Shown here piece after piece: positions 1-8,497 of a stretch of 54,755 nucleotides of DNA. How positions within the stretch are numbered: position 1 is the first letter of the stretch; the number at the start of each line of letters is the position of its first letter. The notes beneath the pieces are model-generated. The model saw only the letters and a list, made by a program, of their open reading frames with translations, searched no databases and was not told the DNA's origin. The position numbers and the translations under genes were made by a program. The stretch is from JARICQ01 sp964428475. GTDB lineage: Bacteria > Bacillota > Clostridia > Tissierellales > Tissierellaceae. The DNA lies in the NCBI GenBank assembly GCA_964428475.1, contig CAYRYO010000008.1, positions 1-54,755 on the forward strand, in the 5' to 3' direction.

Positions 1-858
1 GACATATCCATAGTTGATATGGCTAAGCTAATGGTTGGTCGCGATGTAGAAATTACCACTGCAACTAAAAAGGCTGATGATGAAAATTTAGAAACTATAA
101 TGGCTTTAAAAGACTTCCATGTAAATATGCCTGGAGAAAAAATCAAGGGTATTGATTTGGAAATTAAAAAGGGTGAGATACTGGGAATAGGCGGACTAGC
201 TGGACAGGGTAAAATCGGCCTTGCAAACGGAATCATGGGACTCTACCCTACTAAGGGTGAAATGTCAAAGGATGGAAGCCCACTTCCCCTAAATAATCCT
301 AGGGAAATGTTAAATAACAGGGTTGCCTTTCTTTCTGAAGATAGAAAGGGTGTAGGTCTACTCTTAGATGATCCAATAGATTTAAATATTGCCTTTACAT
401 CTATGGAAATTCAAGAGCAATTTATCAAAAAAATCGGACCTCTCAAGATGGTAAATGGTGATGAAATTAAATCTCATGCAGATAAGATGATAAAAGATTT
501 AGATATTAGATGTACAGGCCCTAAGCAGCATACCAGGTACCTATCTGGTGGAAACCAACAAAAGGTTTGTATTGCTCGTGCCCTAACTCTTAATCCAGAG
601 CTTTTAATGGTGTCTGAGCCTACTCGTGGAATAGATATTGGTGCTAAGAACCTGGTACTGGATACTCTTGTAAAATTAAATGAACAAGGTTCTACTATAA
701 TCATTACATCTAGTGAACTTGCTGAACTCAGACAGATATCAGATAGAATTGCCATTATATCTGAAGGAAAAATCCACGCTATTCTTCCACCTGATGCATC
801 TGATGCACAATTTGGACTTGCAATGGCTGGAGAAGAAATTGATAAGGCGGTGGAATAA
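1..858 (+). CDS. ABC transporter ATP-binding protein, nucleoside/simple-sugar type, C-terminal half (5' truncated by window)
   Basis: The frame is open to base 1, so the gene starts outside the window. About 285 residues are visible, matching the second ABC domain of the ~510-residue double-ATPase proteins (RbsA/NupO/YufO type) that energise import of nucleosides or simple sugars. The signature LSGGNQQK is at visible residues 181-188, followed by a Walker-B-like segment ending EPTRGIDIG. The Walker A position reads GLAGQGKI (65-72), with Ile where Ser/Thr is expected; a degenerate second P-loop is common in this family. The stop shares one base with the next start (TAATG), so it is translationally coupled to the two permeases. 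Substrate is inferred from family only. Confidence 0.9.
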   Translation, partial: DISIVDMAKLMVGRDVEITTATKKADDENLETIMALKDFHVNMPGEKIKGIDLEIKKGEILGIGGLAGQGKIGLANGIMGLYPTKGEMSKDGSPLPLNNPREMLNNRVAFLSEDRKGVGLLLDDPIDLNIAFTSMEIQEQFIKKIGPLKMVNGDEIKSHADKMIKDLDIRCTGPKQHTRYLSGGNQQKVCIARALTLNPELLMVSEPTRGIDIGAKNLVLDTLVKLNEQGSTIIITSSELAELRQISDRIAIISEGKIHAILPPDASDAQFGLAMAGEEIDKAVE

Positions 859-1904
859 TGGATATTAAAACTATTTATAGAAAGATAGGATTTCCTAGGC
901 TTATTATAACTGCATTTTTAGTAGTACTCTTAATTGCTGCAACAGCAGTGGGAATATCACAATCTGAAATCTGGGGAGGAATACTCACTAGATTTGGTAT
1001 GAATGCAATACTTGTACTTGCCATGGTTCCTTCCATACAATCAGGTATTGGAATAAACTTTAACCTAGCACTTGGTGTCATCTTTGGACTTATCGGTGCC
1101 TTGGTAAGTATTGAACTTGGACTTAGTGGATGGGCAAGTTTTGCCTTAGCACTTGCAGTAGCAATTCCTCTAGCAGCTGGTGCAGGTTACCTATATGGCC
1201 TTATGCTAAATAGAATCAAGGGCCAAGAAATGACAGTAGGTACTTATGTAGGTTTTTCAATTATATCCTTCATGTGTATATTTTGGCTTTTAGCACCCTT
1301 CAAGAGTCCTGAGCTTATTTGGGCTATGGGAGGAAGTGGACTTAGGGTTACACTTTCCATGGAATCTTCAATGGGAGGGCTTTTAGATAACTTTTTAAAT
1401 CCAGAGTGGTTGCCTGCTTGGATGCAAGTTATCCCTATAGGGCTAATATTATTCTTTGCACTTCTAGCCTTTATTGTATGGGTATTTTTCAAGACAAAAA
1501 GCGGTACAGCTATGAAGGTGGCTGGAAGTTCAGAAGCCTTTGCAGCTTCAAATGGTTTAAATGTAAATATTCAAAGAATAAAAGGAATAATAATGTCAAC
1601 AGTTCTAGCTGCAATTGGAATAATTGTATATAGCCAGAGCTTTGGATTTCTTCAATTATATAATGCTCCACTCTATGTGTCTATGCCTGCTGCTGCATCT
1701 ATACTTATAGGTGGCGCAACACTACAAAGGGCAAAGATACTTCATGTAATTATAGGTACCTTCCTATTCCAGGGACTCCTAGTAGTTGCACTGCCAGTAG
1801 TTAATGTTCTTTCTGAAGGAAGCATGGCAGAAATAATCAGAATAATCATGAGTAACGGAATAATTATCTATGCACTAACTAGAAAGGCAGGTGACGCTAT
1901 ATGA
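858..1904 (+). CDS. ABC transporter permease (BPD_transp_2 family), first of two
   Basis: A 348-residue polytopic membrane protein with about eight to ten hydrophobic segments, typical length and pattern for the permeases of nucleoside/simple-sugar importers (NupP/YufP-like). It carries the family's cytoplasmic segment near residues 205-245 (KTKSGTAMKVAGSSEAFAAS then NGLNVNIQRIKG), which usually contacts the ATPase. Its start overlaps the ATPase stop by one base and its stop overlaps the next permease start by four (ATGA). The three genes therefore form one operon encoding a heterodimeric permease with one double ATPase. The substrate-binding lipoprotein is probably upstream of the window. 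Which nucleoside or sugar is carried cannot be read from the sequence. Confidence 0.9.
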   Translation: MDIKTIYRKIGFPRLIITAFLVVLLIAATAVGISQSEIWGGILTRFGMNAILVLAMVPSIQSGIGINFNLALGVIFGLIGALVSIELGLSGWASFALALAVAIPLAAGAGYLYGLMLNRIKGQEMTVGTYVGFSIISFMCIFWLLAPFKSPELIWAMGGSGLRVTLSMESSMGGLLDNFLNPEWLPAWMQVIPIGLILFFALLAFIVWVFFKTKSGTAMKVAGSSEAFAASNGLNVNIQRIKGIIMSTVLAAIGIIVYSQSFGFLQLYNAPLYVSMPAAASILIGGATLQRAKILHVIIGTFLFQGLLVVALPVVNVLSEGSMAEIIRIIMSNGIIIYALTRKAGDAI

Positions 1905-3087
1905 TAGTACCTATAGTCTTTATAATAATTTGTATTGTGGGTTTTTTCTTATCAGGTCTACCTCTGGATTTCTTATTTGANNNNNNNNNNNNNNNNNNNN
2001 NNNNNNNNNNNNNNNNNNNNNNNNNNNNNNNNNNNNNNNNNNNNNNNNNNNNNNNNNNNNNNNNNNNNNNNNNNNNNNNNTAATTTGTATTGTGGGTTTT
2101 TTCTTATCAGGTCTACCTCTGGATTTCTTATTTGATGAAGTTGTCTTTAGACTATCTAGAAATCTTCTTCTTGTAATGAGTCTTATTATACCAGTAATAA
2201 CAGGTATGGGGCTTAACTTTGGTATTGTACTAGGAGCCATGGCAGGCCAAGTAGGACTTATATTTATAGTCAACTATGGAATAGGTGGAGTAGGTGGGTT
2301 TTTAACTGCCATACTTGTGTCCACTCCAGTGGCAATAGTCCTAGGATACTTGGTAGGTAGAGTGCTTAACAAGGCAAAGGGTAAGGAAATGATTACATCT
2401 ATGATACTGGGTTTCTTTGCTAATGGAGTCTATCAGCTAATATTTATTGTAATGGCAGGTAGAATAATTCCATTTAGCAATCCAAAGATCTTGATGACTA
2501 CCGGAAAAGGTCTTAGAAACACTCTGGACCTTAAAATAATTAGAAAATCTATGGATAGTTTGTTCTTTGGAGAATTTACTAACTTCCCTATATTTACTTT
2601 GCTTATTATAGCTCTACTCTTTGTAGCATTGTATTTCTTCCTAAAGACAAAATTAGGTCAAGAAATGAGAGCTGTAGGTCAAGATATGCATATCGCAAGT
2701 ATTTCAGGTATAAATGTAGATAGAACAAGGATAATTTCAATTATAATATCAACAGTTCTTGCAGCTTGGGGACAAATATTATACCTACAAAACATGGGTA
2801 CACTCAATACTTACAATAACCATGAACAAGTAGGACTATTTGCAGTAGCATCTCTTCTAATAGGTGGTGCATCTGTAGACAAAGCATCTTGGAAAGAAGC
2901 ACTGCTTGGTACCTTCTTATTCCATCTACTCTTTATAGTATCACCTTTAGCTGGAAAGAATTTGATGGGAAATGCACAAATTGGTGAATACTTTAGAGTA
3001 TTTGTAGCTTATGGAGTTATAGGCCTTGCACTTGTTCTTCATGCATGGGAACAAAACAGAGCTAAAACACAATTATCAGATATATAA
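1901..3087 (+). CDS. ABC transporter permease (BPD_transp_2 family), second of two, interrupted by an assembly gap
   Basis: The second permease of the importer starts at the ATGA overlap with the previous gene. As written it is broken by 100 N (1981-2080). However, the 55 bases before the gap (1926-1980) are repeated exactly after it (2081-2135). Removing the gap and one copy joins 80 coding bases to 952, giving 1032 bases, a clean 343-residue protein beginning MIVPIVFIIICIVGFFLSGL and continuing into DEVVFRLSRN. That is the expected family length and similar to its 348-residue partner. The cytoplasmic coupling segment KTKLGQEMRAVGQDMHIAS is present. I conclude the gene is intact in the organism and only the assembly is broken. 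A separate start at 2092 is not needed. Confidence 0.85.
1926..2135. other. Assembly gap of 100 N flanked by an exact 55-base duplicate
   Basis: The run of N is exactly 100 long (1981-2080), a conventional placeholder. The left flank 1926-1980 and right flank 2081-2135 are identical over 55 bases, and collapsing them restores a full-length open reading frame. Two contig ends that overlap by a fixed word size were probably scaffolded without being merged. It should not be read as a biological direct repeat. Confidence 0.9.
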
Positions 3088-3090
3088 TAA

Positions 3091-3117
3091 AAAAGTCCTC
3101 AGCTTGAGGATTTTTTT
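3091..3117 (+). terminator. Rho-independent terminator of the ABC importer operon
   Basis: Four bases after the permease stop there is a hairpin with arms TCCTCA and TGAGGA around a GCT loop, flanked by A4 on the left and T7 on the right. The T run follows the + strand stem, so it ends the importer transcript. Confidence 0.85.
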
Positions 3118-3119
3118 AT

Positions 3120-3148
3120 TTGAACTTTAGCTTGCAATAATACATAAT
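3120..3148 (+). promoter_or_regulatory. Candidate sigma-A promoter for the 571-residue protein gene
   Basis: TTGAAC (3120-3125), a 17-base spacer and CATAAT (3143-3148). It lies directly after the importer terminator and about 65 bases before the start codon. Each box is one or two bases from consensus. An overlapping TATAAT at 3148-3153 would have a spacer that is too long. Confidence 0.5.
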
Positions 3149-3214
3149 ATAATTTAACATTATATATGATGTAATTTTAGAAACAATATCTATACACAAG
3201 TTTTAGGAGGAATT

Positions 3215-4930
3215 ATGAATAAATCAAATTTTAAAAAAATACAGAAAATAAATTTAAGAATAACTGAAAAACTTCTTGAATATATATCAAAGGAAATGGA
3301 GAAAACTAGTGTAATAGAAGAATTAAAACTTTTGCATGATGACTTTTTTTCTCATAATATAGCATTTGATTTATGGCTTAGTTTTGATTTCTTAGATAAA
3401 GATGGGTTTTCATTTATAGAGTCTTATATAGATAAATACCGCGAAAATCTGAAATCTAATGAAATTAAAATTTTACAAGCACGAAATAATTCAAATATAT
3501 CTTTATTTGAAATAATAAATATAAAGGATGGCTTCTTATTTTTGAAAAATTTACTTGAAAATAAAGAAGAACTTGTATGGGAAGAAGATTTAGCTGGAGT
3601 TGTAAACATAGGAGATTTGATTTTTAGTAGAACTGCAAATTTGCTTGGATTAAATACATTTGTAGGAAGTATCAGCTACCTTCCCCATTCTGTAAGAAAT
3701 CAATTTATAAGAGAGGTATTTATTGATTTTAATAGTCTTAGAGAAGTATCTCCAAATCTTACCATGAGATTTTATCTTAAAAACCACAGCATCAATCTAT
3801 ATACAATATATACAAGTTGTGTATTTGATGCAATAGAGTTAGAATACGATATATATTCTATATTTTATGACGAAATCGCAGAATTTCAACAATACTTAAA
3901 TATAAAAAACAGAAGCAATGATTCAGATAAAATAATATCAAACTTAATTGAATTCTTTGAATATTATTTAGCAGATGAAGATTTATCACTTTACGATATA
4001 GATCAAGTAGATCTTAATTTGTTTTTCAATTCCGCTATAAATGATGGCTTTATAATGTCTAGTAAAGTATTAAACTCCTATATATATACTTTTAAGATTT
4101 ACTTGGGATTTCTAAGTAATATCGATAAAAAATATAAAGATTCATATGACGACATCCTGACTATTAGCGATATGAGATTTTACTTTATGAGCTTGTTGAA
4201 AGAAGTTAAATCCCCTTTTGACATCGACGAGAACTTTTGCAATACAATTAAAGATGATTTCAATAATTTTTATTTTATACCTATAATTGATTTTGACAAA
4301 TTCATTTTTTATATAATAAATAATCCAATAGAATTAACTAATAAAACAAAGAAAATAAAAAGAGTTCATCTACTGGAAATAAATAATATGATGGATTTGC
4401 ATCATAAAGTAAAGAAAAAAGCACCAAATCAAATTGACTTTCCTTTGATTGATTTATACTATAATATATCCATATTCTTGGGATTAAGCGAAATAAGGAA
4501 AAATAAGTTGCACATTACTTCAAAAGGTACTGATTTTATAAGACTTAGGGATGAAGAAAAATTTACAATATTTTTAAATTATATTTGGAGCAATAATTTT
4601 CTATCAACCATATATAAGGTTGAAAATGAAAAAATCTTTAATCAACATAAAAAATCTTTACTACTATTCCTATCTTCCTTAGATGAAAATAAAAAATATG
4701 AAATGATTGAAATATTCCCTAATACATCTATAAATCCTGATTTTTTCTTTAATTATTATCAATACTTAAAGTATGTTGGAATCATTGATTACAATCTTTA
4801 CCCAAACTATGAAATTAGCATAACAGTGCTTGGAAAAACAATAGTTGATTACTTACTTTCAACAAATAAGCCTTCACCTAATGGTAAAATTATAGAATTA
4901 AAAAATCATAAAAAAAATAGCACACAATAA
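3215..4930 (+). CDS. Unrecognised 571-residue protein
   Basis: I do not recognise this protein. The start is well supported by AGGAGG seven bases upstream of ATG. It has no signal peptide and no clear membrane segment, is rich in Ile, Asn, Phe, Tyr and Asp, and looks cytoplasmic. The C-terminal third contains two segments that resemble winged-helix units: one ending HITSKGTDFIRL near residue 443 and one ending ITVLGKTIVDYL near residue 548. This 'x-T-x-x-G' ending is common in DNA-binding winged helices and in C-terminal domains of pRiA4b ORF-3-like proteins, but that is weak resemblance only. It stands alone: it has its own promoter candidate and the next gene runs convergently toward it. 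Its AT content appears higher than the neighbouring importer genes. Confidence 0.75.
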   Translation: MNKSNFKKIQKINLRITEKLLEYISKEMEKTSVIEELKLLHDDFFSHNIAFDLWLSFDFLDKDGFSFIESYIDKYRENLKSNEIKILQARNNSNISLFEIINIKDGFLFLKNLLENKEELVWEEDLAGVVNIGDLIFSRTANLLGLNTFVGSISYLPHSVRNQFIREVFIDFNSLREVSPNLTMRFYLKNHSINLYTIYTSCVFDAIELEYDIYSIFYDEIAEFQQYLNIKNRSNDSDKIISNLIEFFEYYLADEDLSLYDIDQVDLNLFFNSAINDGFIMSSKVLNSYIYTFKIYLGFLSNIDKKYKDSYDDILTISDMRFYFMSLLKEVKSPFDIDENFCNTIKDDFNNFYFIPIIDFDKFIFYIINNPIELTNKTKKIKRVHLLEINNMMDLHHKVKKKAPNQIDFPLIDLYYNISIFLGLSEIRKNKLHITSKGTDFIRLRDEEKFTIFLNYIWSNNFLSTIYKVENEKIFNQHKKSLLLFLSSLDENKKYEMIEIFPNTSINPDFFFNYYQYLKYVGIIDYNLYPNYEISITVLGKTIVDYLLSTNKPSPNGKIIELKNHKKNSTQ

Positions 4931-4956
4931 AAAAATAGGAGACTCAAGGTCTCCTT
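4930..4956 (-). terminator. Terminator of the 157-residue protein gene
   Basis: Arms AGGAGAC (4937-4943) and GTCTCCT (4949-4955) surround a five-base loop. Read on the minus strand the stem is followed by a long T run (the A run at 4929-4935), so it best serves the minus-strand gene. It may also stop + strand readthrough less efficiently. Confidence 0.75.
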
Positions 4957-4971
4957 AGCATCAAATCAAAC

Positions 4972-5445
4972 TCAGGTATTACATATGTTTTCATACATCT
5001 TTAAAAAAACCTTAGCTGTATCTGTTTCCTCTTGATTTAGGTCATCTGAATCAATCAAATCTAGTAGTTCTCTGTCTTTATCAAGTTCTATAGCATTCAT
5101 TCTAAATATATATACTATATTACCCGCCTCTTCCTTTTCAAGGTTCAGGGCTTTTAAAAATACCTTTTTATTTGTTTTGTATATATTCAATATAAGATTA
5201 GAAAATCTGCTTATATGTGCCCCCTCTGGATTATTATATAACTTTAAGATCTTAGATATCTCTTGATATGATAAACAGTCATTTTTTAAATAACTAAGTA
5301 TTCTTTCAACAATACCATTATCCAGATTATCTAAAGTATCCCAATCTGCCCAATAAAGGCTATCTAAAAGGTCTAAACTTTCATCTATACTAATACTTGA
5401 TTTATTTATTAGAGATATTATATTTTCTTCTAAAGATTTACTCAT
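4972..5445 (-). CDS. Unrecognised 157-residue acidic helical protein
   Basis: Not recognised. ATG is preceded by AAAGGAGACGAAGCC, a strong ribosome site. The product is acidic, predicted mostly alpha-helical, and lacks a signal peptide or membrane segment. It contains many Leu-Asp/Glu patterns (SLDLLDSLYWADWDTLDNLD near residues 22-41), which suggests a small helical-repeat or protein-interaction fold. It is a single-gene transcript, ending at the hairpin just downstream and diverging from the S9 peptidase gene. No neighbour indicates its job. Confidence 0.75.
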   Translation of the reverse strand: MSKSLEENIISLINKSSISIDESLDLLDSLYWADWDTLDNLDNGIVERILSYLKNDCLSYQEISKILKLYNNPEGAHISRFSNLILNIYKTNKKVFLKALNLEKEEAGNIVYIFRMNAIELDKDRELLDLIDSDDLNQEETDTAKVFLKMYENICNT

Positions 5446-5546
5446 GGCTTCGTCTCCTTTACACCAGACTTATAAATTACCCTTTCTAATAAACTTATAC
5501 CCATTATTATACTTTCCATAAAAATTTTTAATATTGTTCTACTCAC

Positions 5547-5575
5547 TTTTTATTATATAGCAAATAGTATATAAT
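5547..5575 (+). promoter_or_regulatory. Weak candidate promoter for the S9 peptidase gene
   Basis: A perfect TATAAT at 5570-5575 lies 17 bases after TTTTTA (5547-5552), a poor -35 box. It is in the right place, about 36 bases before the start codon, in the divergent intergenic region. Confidence 0.4.
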
Positions 5576-5611
5576 GATAAGTGAATCTACTTAACAACTG
5601 GAGGGGTAAAT

Positions 5612-7615
5612 GTGGAAAAACTTAAACTAGAAGATTTTATGAGGTATAAATTTTTATCCGAAATACAGATATCACCAGATGCACTACATACAGGATTTAT
5701 ACTTCATGAAATGGATTTAGAGGAAAATAAATATTTATCTAATATCTACATCTATCGCAATAATGAAGATAATTATATGCAACTTACTTCACTTAATGAA
5801 GAAAAAGGATTTATCTGGCAAGACAATGAAAATATAATATTTCCAACCATAAGAGATGAAAGAGATAAAAAAAGGAAAAAGGATGGAGAAGAATTTACAC
5901 CTTTTTATAGTATAAATATAAAAGGTGGAGAAGCTAAAAAAATATTTGAAATTCCATTTAATATAAATAATTATAGGTATATTGATGACGAAAGACTAGT
6001 CTTTACTGCAATATTTAATCCCGAATATAAAAATGTAGATAAGCTCACTCTTGAAGAAAAAGAAAAGTATCTAAAAAAGAGAAGTGAAGATAAGGACTAC
6101 GAAGTATTAGATGAGATCCCATACTGGGCAAATGGAGTAGGCTTTACAAATAAGAAGAGAAATATGCTTTATATATATAACTTAAAAACAAAAGATATCC
6201 AAGCTATAACTGACGTTTATACAGATGTCAGTGAATTTAAATTAAATAGTAAAAAAGATAAATTGGTCTTCTCTGCTGCATCATATATAGATAAAATGCA
6301 AGTTAAATCTGATATATATATCTATGATATAGGAGAAAACTCTCTTGGTAAAATAAGTCATCACAGTAACTTCTCATATAGTTTTATAGACTTTATAGGA
6401 GATAAGATAATTTTTGCAGGTCATGATATGAAATCTTATGGATTAAATGAAAACCCTAAAATTTACACTATGCATTTGAACCAAGAACAGGCTAAAAAAA
6501 TTACTCATGATGACTTTGACTATAGTATGGACAATTCTGTAGGCTCTGATTGCAGCTATGGTAATAGTCAAAATCTAAAGGTAATAGGAAAGCATCTTTA
6601 CTTAACCACAACAAAAGAACATAATTCATATATAAATAAGATTGACCTAGACGGAAATATGAAAAGGCTTACATCAAGCAATGGTAGTATTGATGGATTT
6701 GATGTAAATGGCGATTTAATACAATTTATAGGTCTCAGGGGACTCCATCTACAAGAGATATATTCCCTTAAGGGTGGAAAGGAAATACAATTGACTCATT
6801 TCAACGATTGGGTAAATGAGGAGATAAAATTATCTAGCCCTGAACATTTGGCTTTTGAAATGGATGGAATGTCGATAGATGGTTGGCTGATGAAGCCTGT
6901 AGATTTTAGAGAAAATGAAAGATATCCTGCCATACTTAATATCCACGGTGGTCCTAAAACTGTATTTGGAGAAGTCTTTTCTCATGAAATGCAATACTGG
7001 GCTAATAAAGGATATGTAGTATTTTTCTGTAACCCAAGGGGTAGTGATGGAAAAGGAAATTCATTTGCAGATATAAGGGGAAAATATGGAACTATTGACT
7101 ATGACGATATAATGAAATTTACAGACATTGTTCTTGAAAAACATCCATTTATAGATGAAGATAATATAGGTGTAACTGGTGGGTCTTATGGTGGGTTTAT
7201 GACTAATTGGATAATAGGCCATACAGATAGATTTAAAGCTGCAGCATCTCAAAGAAGTATATCAAACTGGATAAGCTTCTTTGCTACTACTGATATAGGT
7301 TATTATTTCTCAGATGACCAGCAGAATGCTACGCCTTGGAGTGACCCAGAGAAGTTATGGTTCCACTCACCTATGAAGTATGCAGATAAAGTAACCACAC
7401 CTACACTATTTATACATTCAGAAGATGACTATAGATGCTCTTTACCTGAAGGACTTCAGATGTTTTCATCTTTGAAATATCATGGAGTAGATTCAAGACT
7501 AGTTATGTTTAGAGGTGAAAATCATGATCTAAGCAGATCTGGTAAACCAAAACACAGAATTAGAAGGTTAGAAGAAATAACAAATTGGTTTGACAAATAT
7601 TTAAAACAAATATAA
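5612..7615 (+). CDS. S9 family serine peptidase (prolyl oligopeptidase / acylaminoacyl-peptidase type)
   Basis: A 667-residue cytoplasmic serine peptidase of family S9. It hydrolyses short peptides, which enter through an N-terminal beta-propeller (about residues 1-400, with repeated TxD/WSPD-like strands). The C-terminal alpha/beta-hydrolase domain has the catalytic triad: Ser525 in GGSYGGF, Asp606 in SEDDYRC and His638 in GENHDLS. The oxyanion region HGGP is near residue 446. Start is GTG at 5612, placed after GGAGGGG; an ATG two bases upstream is out of frame. There is no signal peptide. The length matches YuxL-like acylaminoacyl-peptidases. The next gene follows after 36 bases with its own ribosome site, so the two may be co-transcribed. 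A role in peptide catabolism is inferred from family. Confidence 0.92.
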   Translation: MEKLKLEDFMRYKFLSEIQISPDALHTGFILHEMDLEENKYLSNIYIYRNNEDNYMQLTSLNEEKGFIWQDNENIIFPTIRDERDKKRKKDGEEFTPFYSINIKGGEAKKIFEIPFNINNYRYIDDERLVFTAIFNPEYKNVDKLTLEEKEKYLKKRSEDKDYEVLDEIPYWANGVGFTNKKRNMLYIYNLKTKDIQAITDVYTDVSEFKLNSKKDKLVFSAASYIDKMQVKSDIYIYDIGENSLGKISHHSNFSYSFIDFIGDKIIFAGHDMKSYGLNENPKIYTMHLNQEQAKKITHDDFDYSMDNSVGSDCSYGNSQNLKVIGKHLYLTTTKEHNSYINKIDLDGNMKRLTSSNGSIDGFDVNGDLIQFIGLRGLHLQEIYSLKGGKEIQLTHFNDWVNEEIKLSSPEHLAFEMDGMSIDGWLMKPVDFRENERYPAILNIHGGPKTVFGEVFSHEMQYWANKGYVVFFCNPRGSDGKGNSFADIRGKYGTIDYDDIMKFTDIVLEKHPFIDEDNIGVTGGSYGGFMTNWIIGHTDRFKAAASQRSISNWISFFATTDIGYYFSDDQQNATPWSDPEKLWFHSPMKYADKVTTPTLFIHSEDDYRCSLPEGLQMFSSLKYHGVDSRLVMFRGENHDLSRSGKPKHRIRRLEEITNWFDKYLKQI

Positions 7616-7651
7616 GGTTGGTAAAGATGTATTCTAAATAGAGGTGAAAAC

Positions 7652-8479
7652 ATGTTAAAAACTAAACTCTTTTTAAAAGATTTAATATATAGAATAAAAG
7701 AAGATAATGTCACTGCAATGGGTGCTCAACTTGCTTATTACTTGATACTTTCTATATTTCCATTTCTTATATTCTTTTTAAATATTCTTAGCTATACCCC
7801 TATAGCCAGAGATGATGTGCTACACAGTTTCATAATTATACTTCCCGCTGATACTCAAAGACTTATCGCTGGGCTATTATCAGAAACTATAAGTAAAAGC
7901 AGTGATACCCTGCTATCTCTTAGTGCTATCACAGGTATTTGGGCAGCTTCAAGAGGTATTATGTCTTTGATCAAGTCCTTAAACAAGGCATATGATGTCG
8001 ATGAAAAAAGATCTTATATTGAACTTAGGGCAGTTGCTATACTATTTACCTTAGCCCTATTAATTCTCCTTTTAATTGTACTTTCTACACTTGTATTTGG
8101 AGAAATTCTTGGAAATATGATATTTGACTATCTCAATATGATGCAAAACTTTATGATAGTATGGAAATATCTTAGAACTCTAATATCTCTAGGATTTATG
8201 ATACTTATATTTAGTTTGTTGTATAAATTTAGCCCATCTATCAGAAACAGCAACAAGATACAGTTTAAACATACTCTTCCTGGGGCTATCTTTGCATCTA
8301 TAGGATGGATATTTACATCCGGGCTATTCTCTTACTATATAAATAATTTTGCTAACTACGGAAAGACCTATGGAAGTCTTGGAGGTATTATAGTTCTTCT
8401 AGTATGGCTTTATATAAGCAGCATTATAATAATAACAGGTGGCGAAATAAATGCAACTATTAGATCCCTTGAGGAATAA
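7652..8479 (+). CDS. YihY/BrkB-family inner membrane protein
   Basis: A 275-residue polytopic membrane protein with six hydrophobic helices and the family features: an N-terminal AYYLILSIFPFLIFFLN segment, GIWAASRGIMSLIKSLNKAY in the middle, and a C-terminal YGSLGGIIVLLVWLYISS followed by GGEINA. These are hallmarks of the YihY/virulence factor BrkB (UPF0761) family, sometimes annotated ribonuclease BN, although that enzymatic label is historically mistaken. Biochemical function is not established. ATG is preceded by AGAGGTGAAAAC. It ends at a terminator hairpin that overlaps its stop codon, facing the Wadjet operon. It is probably co-transcribed with the upstream peptidase gene. Confidence 0.9.
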   Translation: MLKTKLFLKDLIYRIKEDNVTAMGAQLAYYLILSIFPFLIFFLNILSYTPIARDDVLHSFIIILPADTQRLIAGLLSETISKSSDTLLSLSAITGIWAASRGIMSLIKSLNKAYDVDEKRSYIELRAVAILFTLALLILLLIVLSTLVFGEILGNMIFDYLNMMQNFMIVWKYLRTLISLGFMILIFSLLYKFSPSIRNSNKIQFKHTLPGAIFASIGWIFTSGLFSYYINNFANYGKTYGSLGGIIVLLVWLYISSIIIITGGEINATIRSLEE

Positions 8480-8493
8480 TAGTTGCATTTTAA
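8449..8493 (+). terminator. Terminator between yihY-like gene and jetC
   Basis: A 14-base perfect stem has left arm 8449-8462 inside the end of the yihY-like gene and right arm 8477-8490, starting at its stop codon, followed by a short T-rich stretch. The flanking genes are convergent, so it probably ends the + strand transcript. Confidence 0.6.
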
Positions 8494-8497
8494 ATAT

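Noticed and set aside
1926..2135. A biological direct repeat, or a truncated permease followed by a second one from 2092
   Set aside because: The exact 55-base identity beside a 100-N placeholder and the restored frame point to an assembly artefact.
4500..5600. Toxin-antitoxin or defence pair formed by the 571- and 157-residue proteins
   Set aside because: The genes are convergent, each with its own signals, and neither shows toxin, nuclease or antitoxin motifs.
7652..8479. Ribonuclease BN
   Set aside because: The product is a polytopic membrane protein of the YihY/BrkB family with no nuclease motif; the RNase BN label is a historical misassignment.
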